Part shown: positions 1 to 5,541 of the stretch, one piece after another
Numbering within the stretch: position 1 is the stretch's first letter
Layout of the letters: every line of letters starts with the position of its first letter
DNA from: IH12 sp041987265
GTDB lineage: Bacteria > Pseudomonadota > Alphaproteobacteria > Caulobacterales > Hyphomonadaceae
DNA: 7,676 bases
NCBI GenBank assembly: GCA_041987265.1
Contig: JBHIWT010000169.1
Location: forward strand, 1 to 7,676
Direction of reading: 5' to 3'
The notes under the pieces: model-generated
Told to the model about the DNA's origin: nothing
Databases searched by the model: none
Seen by the model: the letters and a program-made list of their open reading frames with translations, nothing else
Program-made: the position numbers and the translations under genes

Positions 1-459
1 TGATTTCACGGAACCCAGCGGAGCGCTCATCGCGAACGCGGCTTCGGCGTGCGACATGCCGGCGCCGAGACAAAGCGCGATCGCGGCGCGTTCGTTGACC
101 GCGAGTTCCTTGAAGGCGCGCAGGAGATCGATGCGGGCTGAGTCATGCGGCGCGGCGCTTTCGTCTGCCGCCTCGCTTTCCGGAGCAAAGGCGGGATTGT
201 TCCTGCGCGCCTGGAGAAATTCCCGATAGGCGATGGCGCAGACCCAGGCGCGGAAGGACCCTCCGCGCCAGGACTCGCGCCGCCGCCATGCAATCAGGAA
301 GGCGGACTGCGCGATGTCGTCACCATCGCCTACCGTCCCCGCCAGCCGACGCGACAGCGCGCGCACCGAGGCCTGGTGCATGCGAACGAGCCTTTCAAAG
401 GCTCGTTCGTCGCCCGCCATCGCCGAGGCGGTCAGGTCTGCTTCGTCGAGCTGCCCCAT
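1..459 (-). CDS. ECF-type RNA polymerase sigma factor (sigma-70 family), 3' end cut off by the window
   Basis: Reading the minus strand from the ATG at 459-457 gives 153 open codons to the window edge with no stop, so the C-terminus is missing. A region 2 pattern is visible: GDERAFERLVRMHQ at residues 16-29, then DDIAQSAFLIAWRR at 47-60, equivalent to the usual 'DxxQexFlrawr' core-binding and -10-recognition helix. A polar linker (about 85-110) leads into region 4, with LRAFKELAVNERAAIAL at 113-129 and a helix-turn-helix ending in LGSVKS, the usual start of the recognition helix in ECF sigmas. The start lies 16 nt after the stop of the DUF6249 gene, with GGGAG about 10 nt upstream, so the two are probably co-transcribed. 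The promoters it reads cannot be deduced. The family is clear; the ECF subgroup is not. Confidence 0.88.
   Translation of the reverse strand, partial: MGQLDEADLTASAMAGDERAFERLVRMHQASVRALSRRLAGTVGDGDDIAQSAFLIAWRRRESWRGGSFRAWVCAIAYREFLQARRNNPAFAPESEAADESAAPHDSARIDLLRAFKELAVNERAAIALCLGAGMSHAEAAFAMSAPLGSVKS
383..409. repeat. Perfect 27-nt palindrome inside the sigma-factor gene
   Basis: The left arm CGAACGAGCCTTT (383-395) and right arm AAAGGCTCGTTCG (397-409) are exact reverse complements around a single central base (396). The element lies 50-76 nt downstream of the sigma-factor start and encodes the well-conserved region 2 stretch ERAFERLVR. In the mRNA it could form a long hairpin, and as DNA it could be a dyad binding site. 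It may also be a coincidence of codon choice. No function is shown by the sequence alone. Confidence 0.6.
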
Positions 460-475
460 CGGGCCCGCGCTCCCG

Positions 476-847
476 CTAGGCGGTCTTCTGGTCGTTAGTA
501 AAGAAGTGGAGGCCAATGTAGGCCAAGCCGATCGAAAGCGGGAAGACCGAGATCCCCAACAGCGCCCGGACGGCTTCTTCGTCTTCGGTGGCGACAATAC
601 CCGCGAGCGCGACGAAGGCGCCGGTCAGAGCCAGCAGCAGGATGCCGCGGCGCAGATCGGCTTTGGGATGCGTGATGCGGGTCATGGATTCCATCGCTTC
701 GGGCGTGACTTCCTGGCCTTTCTCGATGGCCATTCGGACCGTTGCGTAAGCATCGGCTCGTTTCTTGGCGGCGAAATGGTTGGCTAGCCAGACGATCAGG
801 ACCAGCGCAGCGAAGGCGCTGACGGGTACGATGATGGCGACGTCCAT
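476..847 (-). CDS. DUF6249 family inner-membrane protein
   Basis: A 123-residue protein of unknown function. It has three hydrophobic segments, at about residues 3-24, 68-86 and 95-115. Between the first two lies a charged, probably cytoplasmic segment containing AIEKGQEVTPEAME (40-53) and KADLRRG (62-68). That layout (TM, 'AIEKGQ.lTPE', 'DLRRGi', TM pair) is what I recognise as DUF6249, a family often found beside sigma factors. Here it lies directly upstream of an ECF sigma gene, 16 nt apart on the same strand. A membrane protein encoded with an ECF sigma suggests a role in sensing or restraining that sigma, but no anti-sigma or zinc-binding motif is visible. That role is inferred from context only. 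The ATG at 847 has no strong Shine-Dalgarno sequence. Confidence 0.82.
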   Translation of the reverse strand: MDVAIIVPVSAFAALVLIVWLANHFAAKKRADAYATVRMAIEKGQEVTPEAMESMTRITHPKADLRRGILLLALTGAFVALAGIVATEDEEAVRALLGISVFPLSIGLAYIGLHFFTNDQKTA

Positions 848-917
848 GGGGAGAATCCGTTGTTCTACGCGCCATAAGGGCGCTCCTGGCAGTTAGATGC
901 CGAATGAGGCCCAAACG
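848..917 (-). promoter_or_regulatory. Probable 5' region of the DUF6249-sigma operon
   Basis: This short gap lies between the hairpin at 918-953 and the DUF6249 start at 847, so the promoter for the sigma operon should be here. I see no convincing -35/-10 pair. A small inverted repeat, GCGCC-ATAAG-GGCGC (five-bp arms, about 870-884), is present and could be a minor leader hairpin. The assignment rests on position, not on a recognised motif. Confidence 0.25.
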
Positions 918-953
918 GATGCGGCCGGCGAAAATAAATCCGCCGGCCGCATC
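918..953 (-). terminator. Strong hairpin downstream of the DUF6481 gene, probable terminator
   Basis: GATGCGGCCGGCG (918-930) and CGCCGGCCGCATC (941-953) form a perfect 13-bp stem around a 10-nt A/T-rich loop (931-940). It starts 24 nt past the DUF6481 stop on the minus strand, where a terminator is expected. The sequence after the stem on the minus strand (CGTTTGGG) has only three T residues, so it lacks a classic U-tract. It may act with Rho, or as a 3'-end stabiliser or transcription insulator for the sigma operon downstream. Confidence 0.6.
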
Positions 954-977
954 AATCTCTGAGTTCTTACCGCGTAA

Positions 978-1460
978 TCAGGCGCGCTGGCGTTCCAGTT
1001 CGCGGATATAGCGCTCGTGTTCGCGACGGGCCTCTGCGGCCGGATCGAGAGGGGCGGCGGAGCTGGCCGCGCCGTGTCCGCTGGGCGAGCCACTTTGACG
1101 GGCCATCTTCTTCTGGCGGGCCGCCTCTTTCATGGCTTTCTTGCGCTCTTTGCGCTCCTTGCGCTTTTCAGCGTCAGTTTTTTGCTGGGCTTCAAGCTTG
1201 GCGGCCTCTTCGGCCTGCTCAGCTTCGATGCGCTTCTGTTCGGCGCGTGCAGCGGCTTCAGCCTTTGCGCGGCGCTTTTCGGCCTTTTCAGCCTCGCGCT
1301 GGGCGCGGACCGCCTCGATGCGTTCGCGGCGCTCCTTCTCATGATCAATCGGCTCTTCAGCCTGGATCATGGGCTTGGGCTTGAACTTTTCGAGGAGGGC
1401 TTTTTTTGCAGCAGCCGATGCGGCCTGCCGATCGGCGAAGGTCGTGTTATTTGGATTCAT
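978..1460 (-). CDS. DUF6481 family coiled-coil protein
   Basis: A 160-residue, very highly charged protein. The N-terminus TFADRQAASAAAKKALLEKFK (about 7-27) matches the conserved opening ('fadRqaAaaaAkkalLekfk') that I recognise as DUF6481, a family common in Alphaproteobacteria and of unknown function. From about residue 40 to 120 it is almost continuous Lys/Arg/Glu/Ala with heptad-like periodicity, so it is probably a long helix or coiled coil. A short flexible Ser/Gly/Pro linker (122-138) and a second charged helix (139-160) follow. There is no signal peptide or membrane segment, so it is expected in the cytoplasm. It appears monocistronic: 135 nt separate it from the yffB stop upstream, and a strong hairpin follows it. 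The Shine-Dalgarno sequence is weak (GAAAGCTGTA before ATG). No function should be assigned. Confidence 0.85.
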   Translation of the reverse strand: MNPNNTTFADRQAASAAAKKALLEKFKPKPMIQAEEPIDHEKERRERIEAVRAQREAEKAEKRRAKAEAAARAEQKRIEAEQAEEAAKLEAQQKTDAEKRKERKERKKAMKEAARQKKMARQSGSPSGHGAASSAAPLDPAAEARREHERYIRELERQRA

Positions 1461-1595
1461 TACAGCTTTCTGTGAGACTCAAGGATCGAATTGCGATGGC
1501 TTGGGTGGCAGCTACATAGGTCGGTGAAACGGATTCGTCCACCCCCAAGGACGCAGTCGCAGCATAAAAGCCGAGCCGACCGCGCGGGACGGTCG
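1461..1595 (-). promoter_or_regulatory. Intergenic leader/promoter region of the DUF6481 gene
   Basis: These 135 nt separate the yffB stop from the DUF6481 start. No conserved small ORF or clear -35/-10 pair is seen. A promoter for the DUF6481 gene is expected here by position, because the hairpin over the yffB stop may end the upstream transcript. The right-hand end holds the T-run of that hairpin, at 1566-1569. Confidence 0.25.
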
Positions 1596-1605
1596 CTAGC
1601 GACCG
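1566..1605 (-). terminator. Hairpin at the yffB stop codon with a short T-run, possible terminator
   Basis: CGGTCGCTAGCGACCG (1590-1605) is a perfect 16-nt palindrome spanning the yffB TAG stop. Overlapping it, CGGTCGCT (1590-1597) can instead pair with AGCCGACCG (1574-1582), with one bulge and a 7-nt loop. On the minus strand that alternative stem is followed four nt later by TTTT (1569-1566), which resembles a weak intrinsic terminator. The two structures exclude each other. Termination here would end the ape-yffB transcript; the call is tentative. Confidence 0.35.
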
Positions 1606-1943
1606 AAAGCTTGCTGATAGCTTTCTGGTTTGAAGCCGACGAGGACTTCGCCGTTTGCTTCCAGCACGGGGCGCTTGATCATTGATGGTTGCTCGACCAT
1701 CAGCGCCAAAGCTTTGTCTTTGGTGATATTTTCCTTCGCCTCGGGCGGTAGTTTGCGGAACGTGGTTCCGGCGCGGTTGAGCAGCTTTTCCCAGCCGACC
1801 GCTTTGGCCCAACGTTTGAGATGGGCGGGGGTTACCCCGAGTTTCTTGTAGTCGTGGAAGGTGTGATCAATCCCCTCCTCCGCCAGCCAGGCGCGCGCCT
1901 TCTTCATCGTGTCGCAGTTGGGGATTCCGTAGATCGTGGTCAT
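1596..1943 (-). CDS. yffB: ArsC/Spx-superfamily reductase-like protein (YffB type)
   Basis: A 115-residue thioredoxin-fold protein. The opening YGIPNCDTMKKARAWL (5-20) carries the single N-terminal Cys (C10) characteristic of YffB. Further family marks are HDYKKLGV (30-37), NRAGTTFRKL (56-65), the IKRPVL stretch (89-94) and the near-terminal GFKPESYQQAF (103-113). The length matches E. coli YffB (about 118). YffB proteins belong to the ArsC family and are thought to be glutathione-linked thiol reductases; arsenate reduction is not established for them. The second Cys of a CXXC pair is absent (CDTM), and no other Cys is present. The gene starts 18 nt after the ligase-dehydratase stop, with GAGGA upstream, so it could ride on the aryl-polyene transcript. 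It is a widespread housekeeping gene, so a pigment role is not implied. Confidence 0.9.
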   Translation of the reverse strand: MTTIYGIPNCDTMKKARAWLAEEGIDHTFHDYKKLGVTPAHLKRWAKAVGWEKLLNRAGTTFRKLPPEAKENITKDKALALMVEQPSMIKRPVLEANGEVLVGFKPESYQQAFGR

Positions 1944-1961
1944 TCCTCAGGTGTCCTCGCT

Positions 1962-3635
1962 TCAGGCGCCGCCAATCGCCCCTTCTGAGGCGATCGCGCC
2001 AGCAACCTGGAAGACATAGCGGATTCGGTCGGGATCGGTCTGTCGACTGAGCGTGAGTTCGACCTGATCGCCGGGGAACAGGACGCGGTGGAACTTCATT
2101 CGCCTGACTTCGTGATTGTGCGGGGCGAAGGCCCAGATTTCCTCGGCCAGTCGGGCTGCAATGTGGACCTGTGCCACGCCGGGAAGAATCGGCGTTCCGG
2201 GAAAGTGGCCTTCGAACCACGGCAGATCCGCAGACATTTCGAAGGCGATCGTGGCCTGATCAGGCGTGACCTCTGTACGCGTAGCATTGAGACGCGGGAG
2301 GATGGATCGCTGGGCGAAGATTGCGGCGAGAGCAGTCTGGGGGATCTTGGCTTGCGATGTGCGCGGCAAGGCGGCGACGAAGCGCCAGCGCTTGGGGCGT
2401 TCGGCGACTTCGAACTGGTCGGTGAGATCGGCGAGCAGACTGCGCGAATAGCGGAAGGCGCCGAGCGGACCGAGACGCTGGCGGCCGGCCTCGTTCGGGA
2501 CGATGACGGCGGAGAGGCGCTCGCGGCCATCTTCGCTCGCCACCAGCACGCGCGCTTCGGCGATATCGGGATGGGCGGTGAGGATGGCCTCGACGCGGTC
2601 GAGCGAGACGCGCTTGCCTTCGATTTTGGCGATGCGGTCGGCGCGGGCCAGAAGACGAAAGGCGCCGGATGAGGTGATCTCGACGCGATCGCCCATGGGG
2701 TAGAATTCGCTCGATCCTGTAAACGGCGAGCGCACTTCAAGCGTCCCCTGCTCCGACTTTCGGATTTCGACATCTTCCAGAGGGGTCCAGAGTTCATCCG
2801 GGCTGTGGCTGCGGCGGGTGGCGACGCCCCCGGTTTCGGTGCTGCCGAGGATTTCGATGGGAGGCGCGCCGAACAGGCTAGCGGCGTGGCGCGCGGCTTC
2901 GAATGGGAGGGCCTGGCCGGACGACAGAAGCCGCAGCGGCGGTTTGCCTTCCAGGTCGAGATTCGGGGGAATGCGCGTGAGATGCGCCGGGCTGGTAACG
3001 CCGAGCGTCTTGTCGCCAAGCTGGGTGAGGAAGCTCTCCCAGGTGAACGCCTGAACGTCGGTTGAAATCCATCCGCCGAGGATCGGGGCGATGACGCGGA
3101 ACAGGCAACCGTAAATGTGTTGGTGAGAGACGGTGCCGGCGACGGCGTCGACGTCGCCCGAGAATGTGCGCACCCAGGCGTGGGCTTCGCTTTCGAGCTG
3201 GGCGAGCGACTTTGGCGCCTTCTTGGGCGCGGCGGTGGAGCCGGACGTGTAGAAGGCGAGCGGGATGTCCGCGAGGCTTGATGGTTCGATGTCGGCTGGC
3301 GCGTCGGGCGGTTCATCGCGAAGGGTTGGCTGCTCGCCTTCGTCGGTGAGGAAGTTGTCTGTGTTGGCCCCGACCTGGGCGAGGTAGTCGGGCTGGGCGT
3401 GCGGGAGGATTGCGAGTTCGCGCCTGAGGAGGCTGGCAGCCAGTAATCCGGCGACAAACATGGATGCGGTGCGTGTGTGGAGGAAGAGCGGGCCGTCAGC
3501 GGTTTTGGTGCGCGCAGCGGCGGCGCGCGCGTTGGCGCAGATGCGAGCTGCTGTGACCAGTTCATCGTTTGATCGACGGAAGAGCGGCGCCTCAGGCGGC
3601 GCGTTTGCCAGCGTATCGAGGAATTTGCGGCTCAT
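1962..3635 (-). CDS. Aryl-polyene AMP-dependent ligase fused to an ApeI-like hotdog dehydratase
   Basis: A 557-residue two-domain enzyme. Residues 1 to about 440 are an ANL-type adenylating ligase: P-loop YTSGSTAAPK (129-138), GSTETGG (264-270), YPMGD (312-316), the hinge segment RADRIAKIEGKRVSLDRVE (331-349) and the probable catalytic Lys430 in SQAKIP. Residues about 450-557 are a FabA/FabZ-like hotdog domain with GHFPGTPILPGVAQ (476-489), His477 being the expected catalytic residue. In known ape clusters these are separate proteins: ApeH, which activates the aromatic starter and loads it on an ACP, and ApeI, a 3-hydroxyacyl-ACP dehydratase. Here they form one chain. I chose the ATG at 3635 because it overlaps the upstream TGA as ATGA and has GGAG in front; an in-frame start at 3743 would run far into the upstream gene. 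The P-loop has Ala where Gly is usual (GSTA rather than GSTG). The protein is probably cytoplasmic. The starter substrate is inferred from family. Confidence 0.9.
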   Translation of the reverse strand: MSRKFLDTLANAPPEAPLFRRSNDELVTAARICANARAAAARTKTADGPLFLHTRTASMFVAGLLAASLLRRELAILPHAQPDYLAQVGANTDNFLTDEGEQPTLRDEPPDAPADIEPSSLADIPLAFYTSGSTAAPKKAPKSLAQLESEAHAWVRTFSGDVDAVAGTVSHQHIYGCLFRVIAPILGGWISTDVQAFTWESFLTQLGDKTLGVTSPAHLTRIPPNLDLEGKPPLRLLSSGQALPFEAARHAASLFGAPPIEILGSTETGGVATRRSHSPDELWTPLEDVEIRKSEQGTLEVRSPFTGSSEFYPMGDRVEITSSGAFRLLARADRIAKIEGKRVSLDRVEAILTAHPDIAEARVLVASEDGRERLSAVIVPNEAGRQRLGPLGAFRYSRSLLADLTDQFEVAERPKRWRFVAALPRTSQAKIPQTALAAIFAQRSILPRLNATRTEVTPDQATIAFEMSADLPWFEGHFPGTPILPGVAQVHIAARLAEEIWAFAPHNHEVRRMKFHRVLFPGDQVELTLSRQTDPDRIRYVFQVAGAIASEGAIGGA

Positions 3636-4216
3636 CCCTGCTCCGCCTCGTGTGCGGCGCGGACACGGCGACGGATGAGAAATTCGCCGGCGAAGAGGCA
3701 GCCCATCAGCAGGTACGAGATCAGCCCATTGTAGAGCGCCCATGCCTCAAGCGGCCATTTCAGCGCCGACCAGAGCGCGATCGCGCCATTGAGGACGAAG
3801 AAGCCGCACCAGACCCAGGTGACCTTGCGCGTGTAGGCGATGGCGGCGGGCGGCAGGTCGCCCTCTGCAAGGCGGGCGATCTGTTCGATGATTGTCGGCG
3901 GCCAGATCAGCGAGGCGGCGAAGACGGAGAGCATGGCGGCGCTCATCAGGGCGGGATAGACGCGAACCGCCAGAACGGGATTGATGCTGGTAATCGCAAC
4001 AAGGACGGCGGCGGCGAGCATGGCGGCGATGGTCATGGCTGGCGGCGTGCGGCGGCCGAGGCCGAGAAACGTGCGCAGGATCAGGACGCCGATGAGGCCG
4101 ATGACGATTGCGACGGGGCCGAATGGACGAACCAGAAACAGGACCAGCACCGGATAAGCGATGGAAATCGCGTCGAGCGCGCCTGTCAGCCAGCGGCCAA
4201 GCCTGCGCGCAATCAT
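3632..4216 (-). CDS. ApeG-like multi-pass inner-membrane protein (COG4648 type)
   Basis: A 194-residue membrane protein with five to six hydrophobic segments, at about 14-28, 33-51, 62-78, 90-105, 131-149 and 158-179. Its ends are basic (MIARRLGRW and IRRRVRAAHE). Short recognisable stretches are YPVLVLF near residue 21, YPALMSAAM at 87-95, and TRKVTWVWCGFFVLNG (129-144) with WALYNGLISYLLMG (159-172) near the C-terminus. I take these as the COG4648 family found between the ACPs and the AMP ligase in aryl-polyene clusters, the ApeG position. Its biochemical role is unknown; it may help hand the polyene to membrane-bound transferases or the exporter. I placed the start at 4216 because that ATG overlaps the ACP stop as ATGA and has GAGGG just upstream. 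The frame is open further upstream but runs through both ACP genes. Its stop overlaps the ligase start by four nt. Confidence 0.85.
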   Translation of the reverse strand: MIARRLGRWLTGALDAISIAYPVLVLFLVRPFGPVAIVIGLIGVLILRTFLGLGRRTPPAMTIAAMLAAAVLVAITSINPVLAVRVYPALMSAAMLSVFAASLIWPPTIIEQIARLAEGDLPPAAIAYTRKVTWVWCGFFVLNGAIALWSALKWPLEAWALYNGLISYLLMGCLFAGEFLIRRRVRAAHEAEQG

Positions 4217-4473
4217 CCCTCGCGCTTGAGCGTCTCTACCAGCACGACGAGATCCTCGACCGTTTCGATGCCCTCGAACTGGTCGGGCGTGACCTTCTTG
4301 CCGGTGGTTTCCTGGAACTTCACCATCAGGTCGACCGCATCGATGCTGTCGAGTTCGAGATCGTCCATCAGTTTCGCGTCGGGCCGGATCTGGTCGGCCG
4401 GGATTTCGAAATCGCCGGTCAGGTAGCCGACGACTTCCTGATAGGTCTCTTCCTTGTATCGCGTCTTGGTCAC
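4213..4473 (-). CDS. apeF: Acyl carrier protein, second of a tandem pair (ApeF-like)
   Basis: An 86-residue acidic four-helix carrier protein. The attachment motif is LELDSIDAVDLM (39-50), with Ser43 as the expected phosphopantetheine site. Helix I (about 9-20), the loop IPADQIRPDAKL and a final helix (ETLKREG) fit the usual ACP size. Unlike the paired carrier it begins with a basic stretch (MTKTRYKEE), and its DLELDS lacks the extra Gly residues seen in the other. Aryl-polyene systems use two carriers; in the Xenorhabdus system ApeE and ApeF are both ACPs of the polyene synthase. Which one here takes the starter and which the extender cannot be read from sequence. It overlaps the upstream ACP stop by four nt and the downstream membrane-protein start by four nt, so translation is probably coupled. 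The symbol follows gene order. Confidence 0.9.
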   Translation of the reverse strand: MTKTRYKEETYQEVVGYLTGDFEIPADQIRPDAKLMDDLELDSIDAVDLMVKFQETTGKKVTPDQFEGIETVEDLVVLVETLKREG

Positions 4474-4736
4474 GATGCGCCTCTTGAGCGTTCGATGAAT
4501 TTCGCCAGCGCGGAGACGCTTGCGAAGTGTTCGGCGACGTTCTTGTCAGCCGCGTCGATCTTGACGCCATACTTCTTCTGTATGGCGACGCCCAGTTCGA
4601 GCGCGTCAATCGAATCGAGCCCAAGGCCGTCGTCGGCAAAGAGATTCTCGTCAGCGGAGATATCTGCTGTGGTGACATCTTCCAGTGCGAGAACGTCGAC
4701 GATCATTTCGATCAGTTCGGTTTCAAGGGCGCTCAT
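4470..4736 (-). CDS. apeE: Acyl carrier protein, first of a tandem pair (ApeE-like)
   Basis: An 88-residue acidic carrier protein. The phosphopantetheine site is in GLGLDSIDALELG (37-49), with Ser42 the expected modified residue. The N-terminal helix MSALETELIEMIVDVLAL and the terminal helix SALAKFIERSRG fit the ACP fold. The downstream stretch IQKKYGVKI (52-60) is typical of type II ACP-like carriers in these clusters. It starts inside the 3' end of the acyltransferase gene (14-nt overlap) and ends in an ATGA overlap with the second ACP. The transferase encoded at 6335-6928 is the obvious candidate for its activation. It would act in the cytoplasm as the tether for the growing polyene. The gene letter is taken from position in the ape order. 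Confidence 0.9.
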   Translation of the reverse strand: MSALETELIEMIVDVLALEDVTTADISADENLFADDGLGLDSIDALELGVAIQKKYGVKIDAADKNVAEHFASVSALAKFIERSRGAS

Positions 4737-5541
4737 GCGGCAAGAGACTTTCTATGCGTTCGGCGACGTCGGCGGTGAGCTTGCGAACGGCGACCGGGGT
4801 CCGGTGATAGCCATATTGATTCGGCACATCAACACAGTCATGGACCTGGATCTTCCAGTGGGGTTTGCGTCCCGGTATGCGCCACCAAGGTTCGCCCTTG
4901 AACAGGATTGTGGGCCAGGCGTCGATGGTGACGATCTGGACCGGCGCGCCCGCCAGCAGCGCCGCGTTGGCGAAACCTCGTTGATAATGGCGCGGCTGGC
5001 CGGGAGGGGTGCGCGAGCCTTCCGGGAAGATGACGAGGTTGGCGCCGTCACGGAGGGCGGTGGCGCAATCGTCCACAAGTTTCTGCGGATCGCCAGTGTT
5101 GGGGATGTAATCGGCGGCTGAAACGACGCCGGACATGAACGGGTTTTTCCATACCCCCTCCTTCACCACTGCACGTGTCTCGCGCATGAACGCCATCAGG
5201 AAAACAACATCGAGCAAGGTTGGATGATTTGCGACGACGATGGTTCCGCGCAGATTTCTGAGCTTGTCGGGCTGGTCGCATTCGAATGACACGGTGCCGA
5301 TGAACTGGATCACTTCGATGTAGATGCGCCAGATGCGGTGAACGCTTTCGCGGGCGAGATGGGCGCGGCGCACCGGCTCGCGCACGAACAGGCGCAGGAT
5401 CGGAAAGTAAATCAGCGCCATGACAAGGCCGCCGACGCCGAAGATCGCGAAGGACGTCGCCGTGGCGATCAGCCGCCACGCCCTGCCCGGCAGGTTGAGC
5501 GGTTCGCGATCATCAGAGCGGGACGCCTCTATCGTGTGCAT
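4723..5541 (-). CDS. Lysophospholipid-type (PlsC/LPLAT) acyltransferase of the aryl-polyene cluster
   Basis: A 272-residue membrane-associated acyltransferase. The HX4D catalytic motif is in VVANHPTLLD (102-111; His106, Asp111), and the substrate/phosphate-binding motif FPEGSRT is at 172-178. A hydrophobic segment at about 27-50, just before the catalytic domain, should anchor it to the inner membrane. Downstream stretches RHYQRGFANAALLAGAPVQIVTI (184-206) follow the usual LPLAT layout. The family moves acyl groups from ACP or CoA onto glycerol-type acceptors. In ape clusters the gene in this position (ApeD) is thought to help build the lipid anchor of the polyene, but its acceptor is not established. 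It overlaps the chain-length-factor gene by 13 nt and the ACP gene by 14 nt. Start at 5541: GGCGGA lies about 8 nt upstream and the N-terminus matches the family. Confidence 0.9.
   Translation of the reverse strand: MHTIEASRSDDREPLNLPGRAWRLIATATSFAIFGVGGLVMALIYFPILRLFVREPVRRAHLARESVHRIWRIYIEVIQFIGTVSFECDQPDKLRNLRGTIVVANHPTLLDVVFLMAFMRETRAVVKEGVWKNPFMSGVVSAADYIPNTGDPQKLVDDCATALRDGANLVIFPEGSRTPPGQPRHYQRGFANAALLAGAPVQIVTIDAWPTILFKGEPWWRIPGRKPHWKIQVHDCVDVPNQYGYHRTPVAVRKLTADVAERIESLLPHERP

Noticed and set aside
1401..1407. Run of seven A on the minus strand in the DUF6481 gene as a possible frameshift site
   Set aside because: It encodes Lys-Lys in the conserved N-terminus, and I see no downstream stimulatory structure or useful alternative frame.
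1017..1475. Leu/Phe-rich 152-codon plus-strand frame that looks like a membrane protein
   Set aside because: It is the complement of the Lys/Glu-rich coiled-coil gene, and antisense of Lys/Glu codons naturally reads as Phe/Leu.
2096..3565. Long 489-codon minus-strand frame overlapping the ligase-dehydratase
   Set aside because: Its translation is Ser/Pro/Arg-rich with no motif, typical of a shifted frame in GC-rich DNA. The overlapping frame has all ligase and hotdog motifs.
3636..3743. Upstream extension of the ligase-dehydratase to an ATG at 3743
   Set aside because: The added 36 residues are Arg/Pro-rich and lie inside the membrane-protein gene; the ATG at 3635 has a ribosome site and an ATGA overlap.
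3569..4426. 285-codon plus-strand frame across the membrane protein and ACP genes
   Set aside because: Asp/Gly/Arg-rich translation without motifs, antisense to well-supported genes.
4217..4678. Upstream extension of the membrane protein to 4678
   Set aside because: The extra segment reads through both ACP genes out of frame and has no membrane or family character.
4108..5121. 337-codon plus-strand frame
   Set aside because: It runs antisense to the two ACPs and the acyltransferase; its sequence is only the mirror of their codons.
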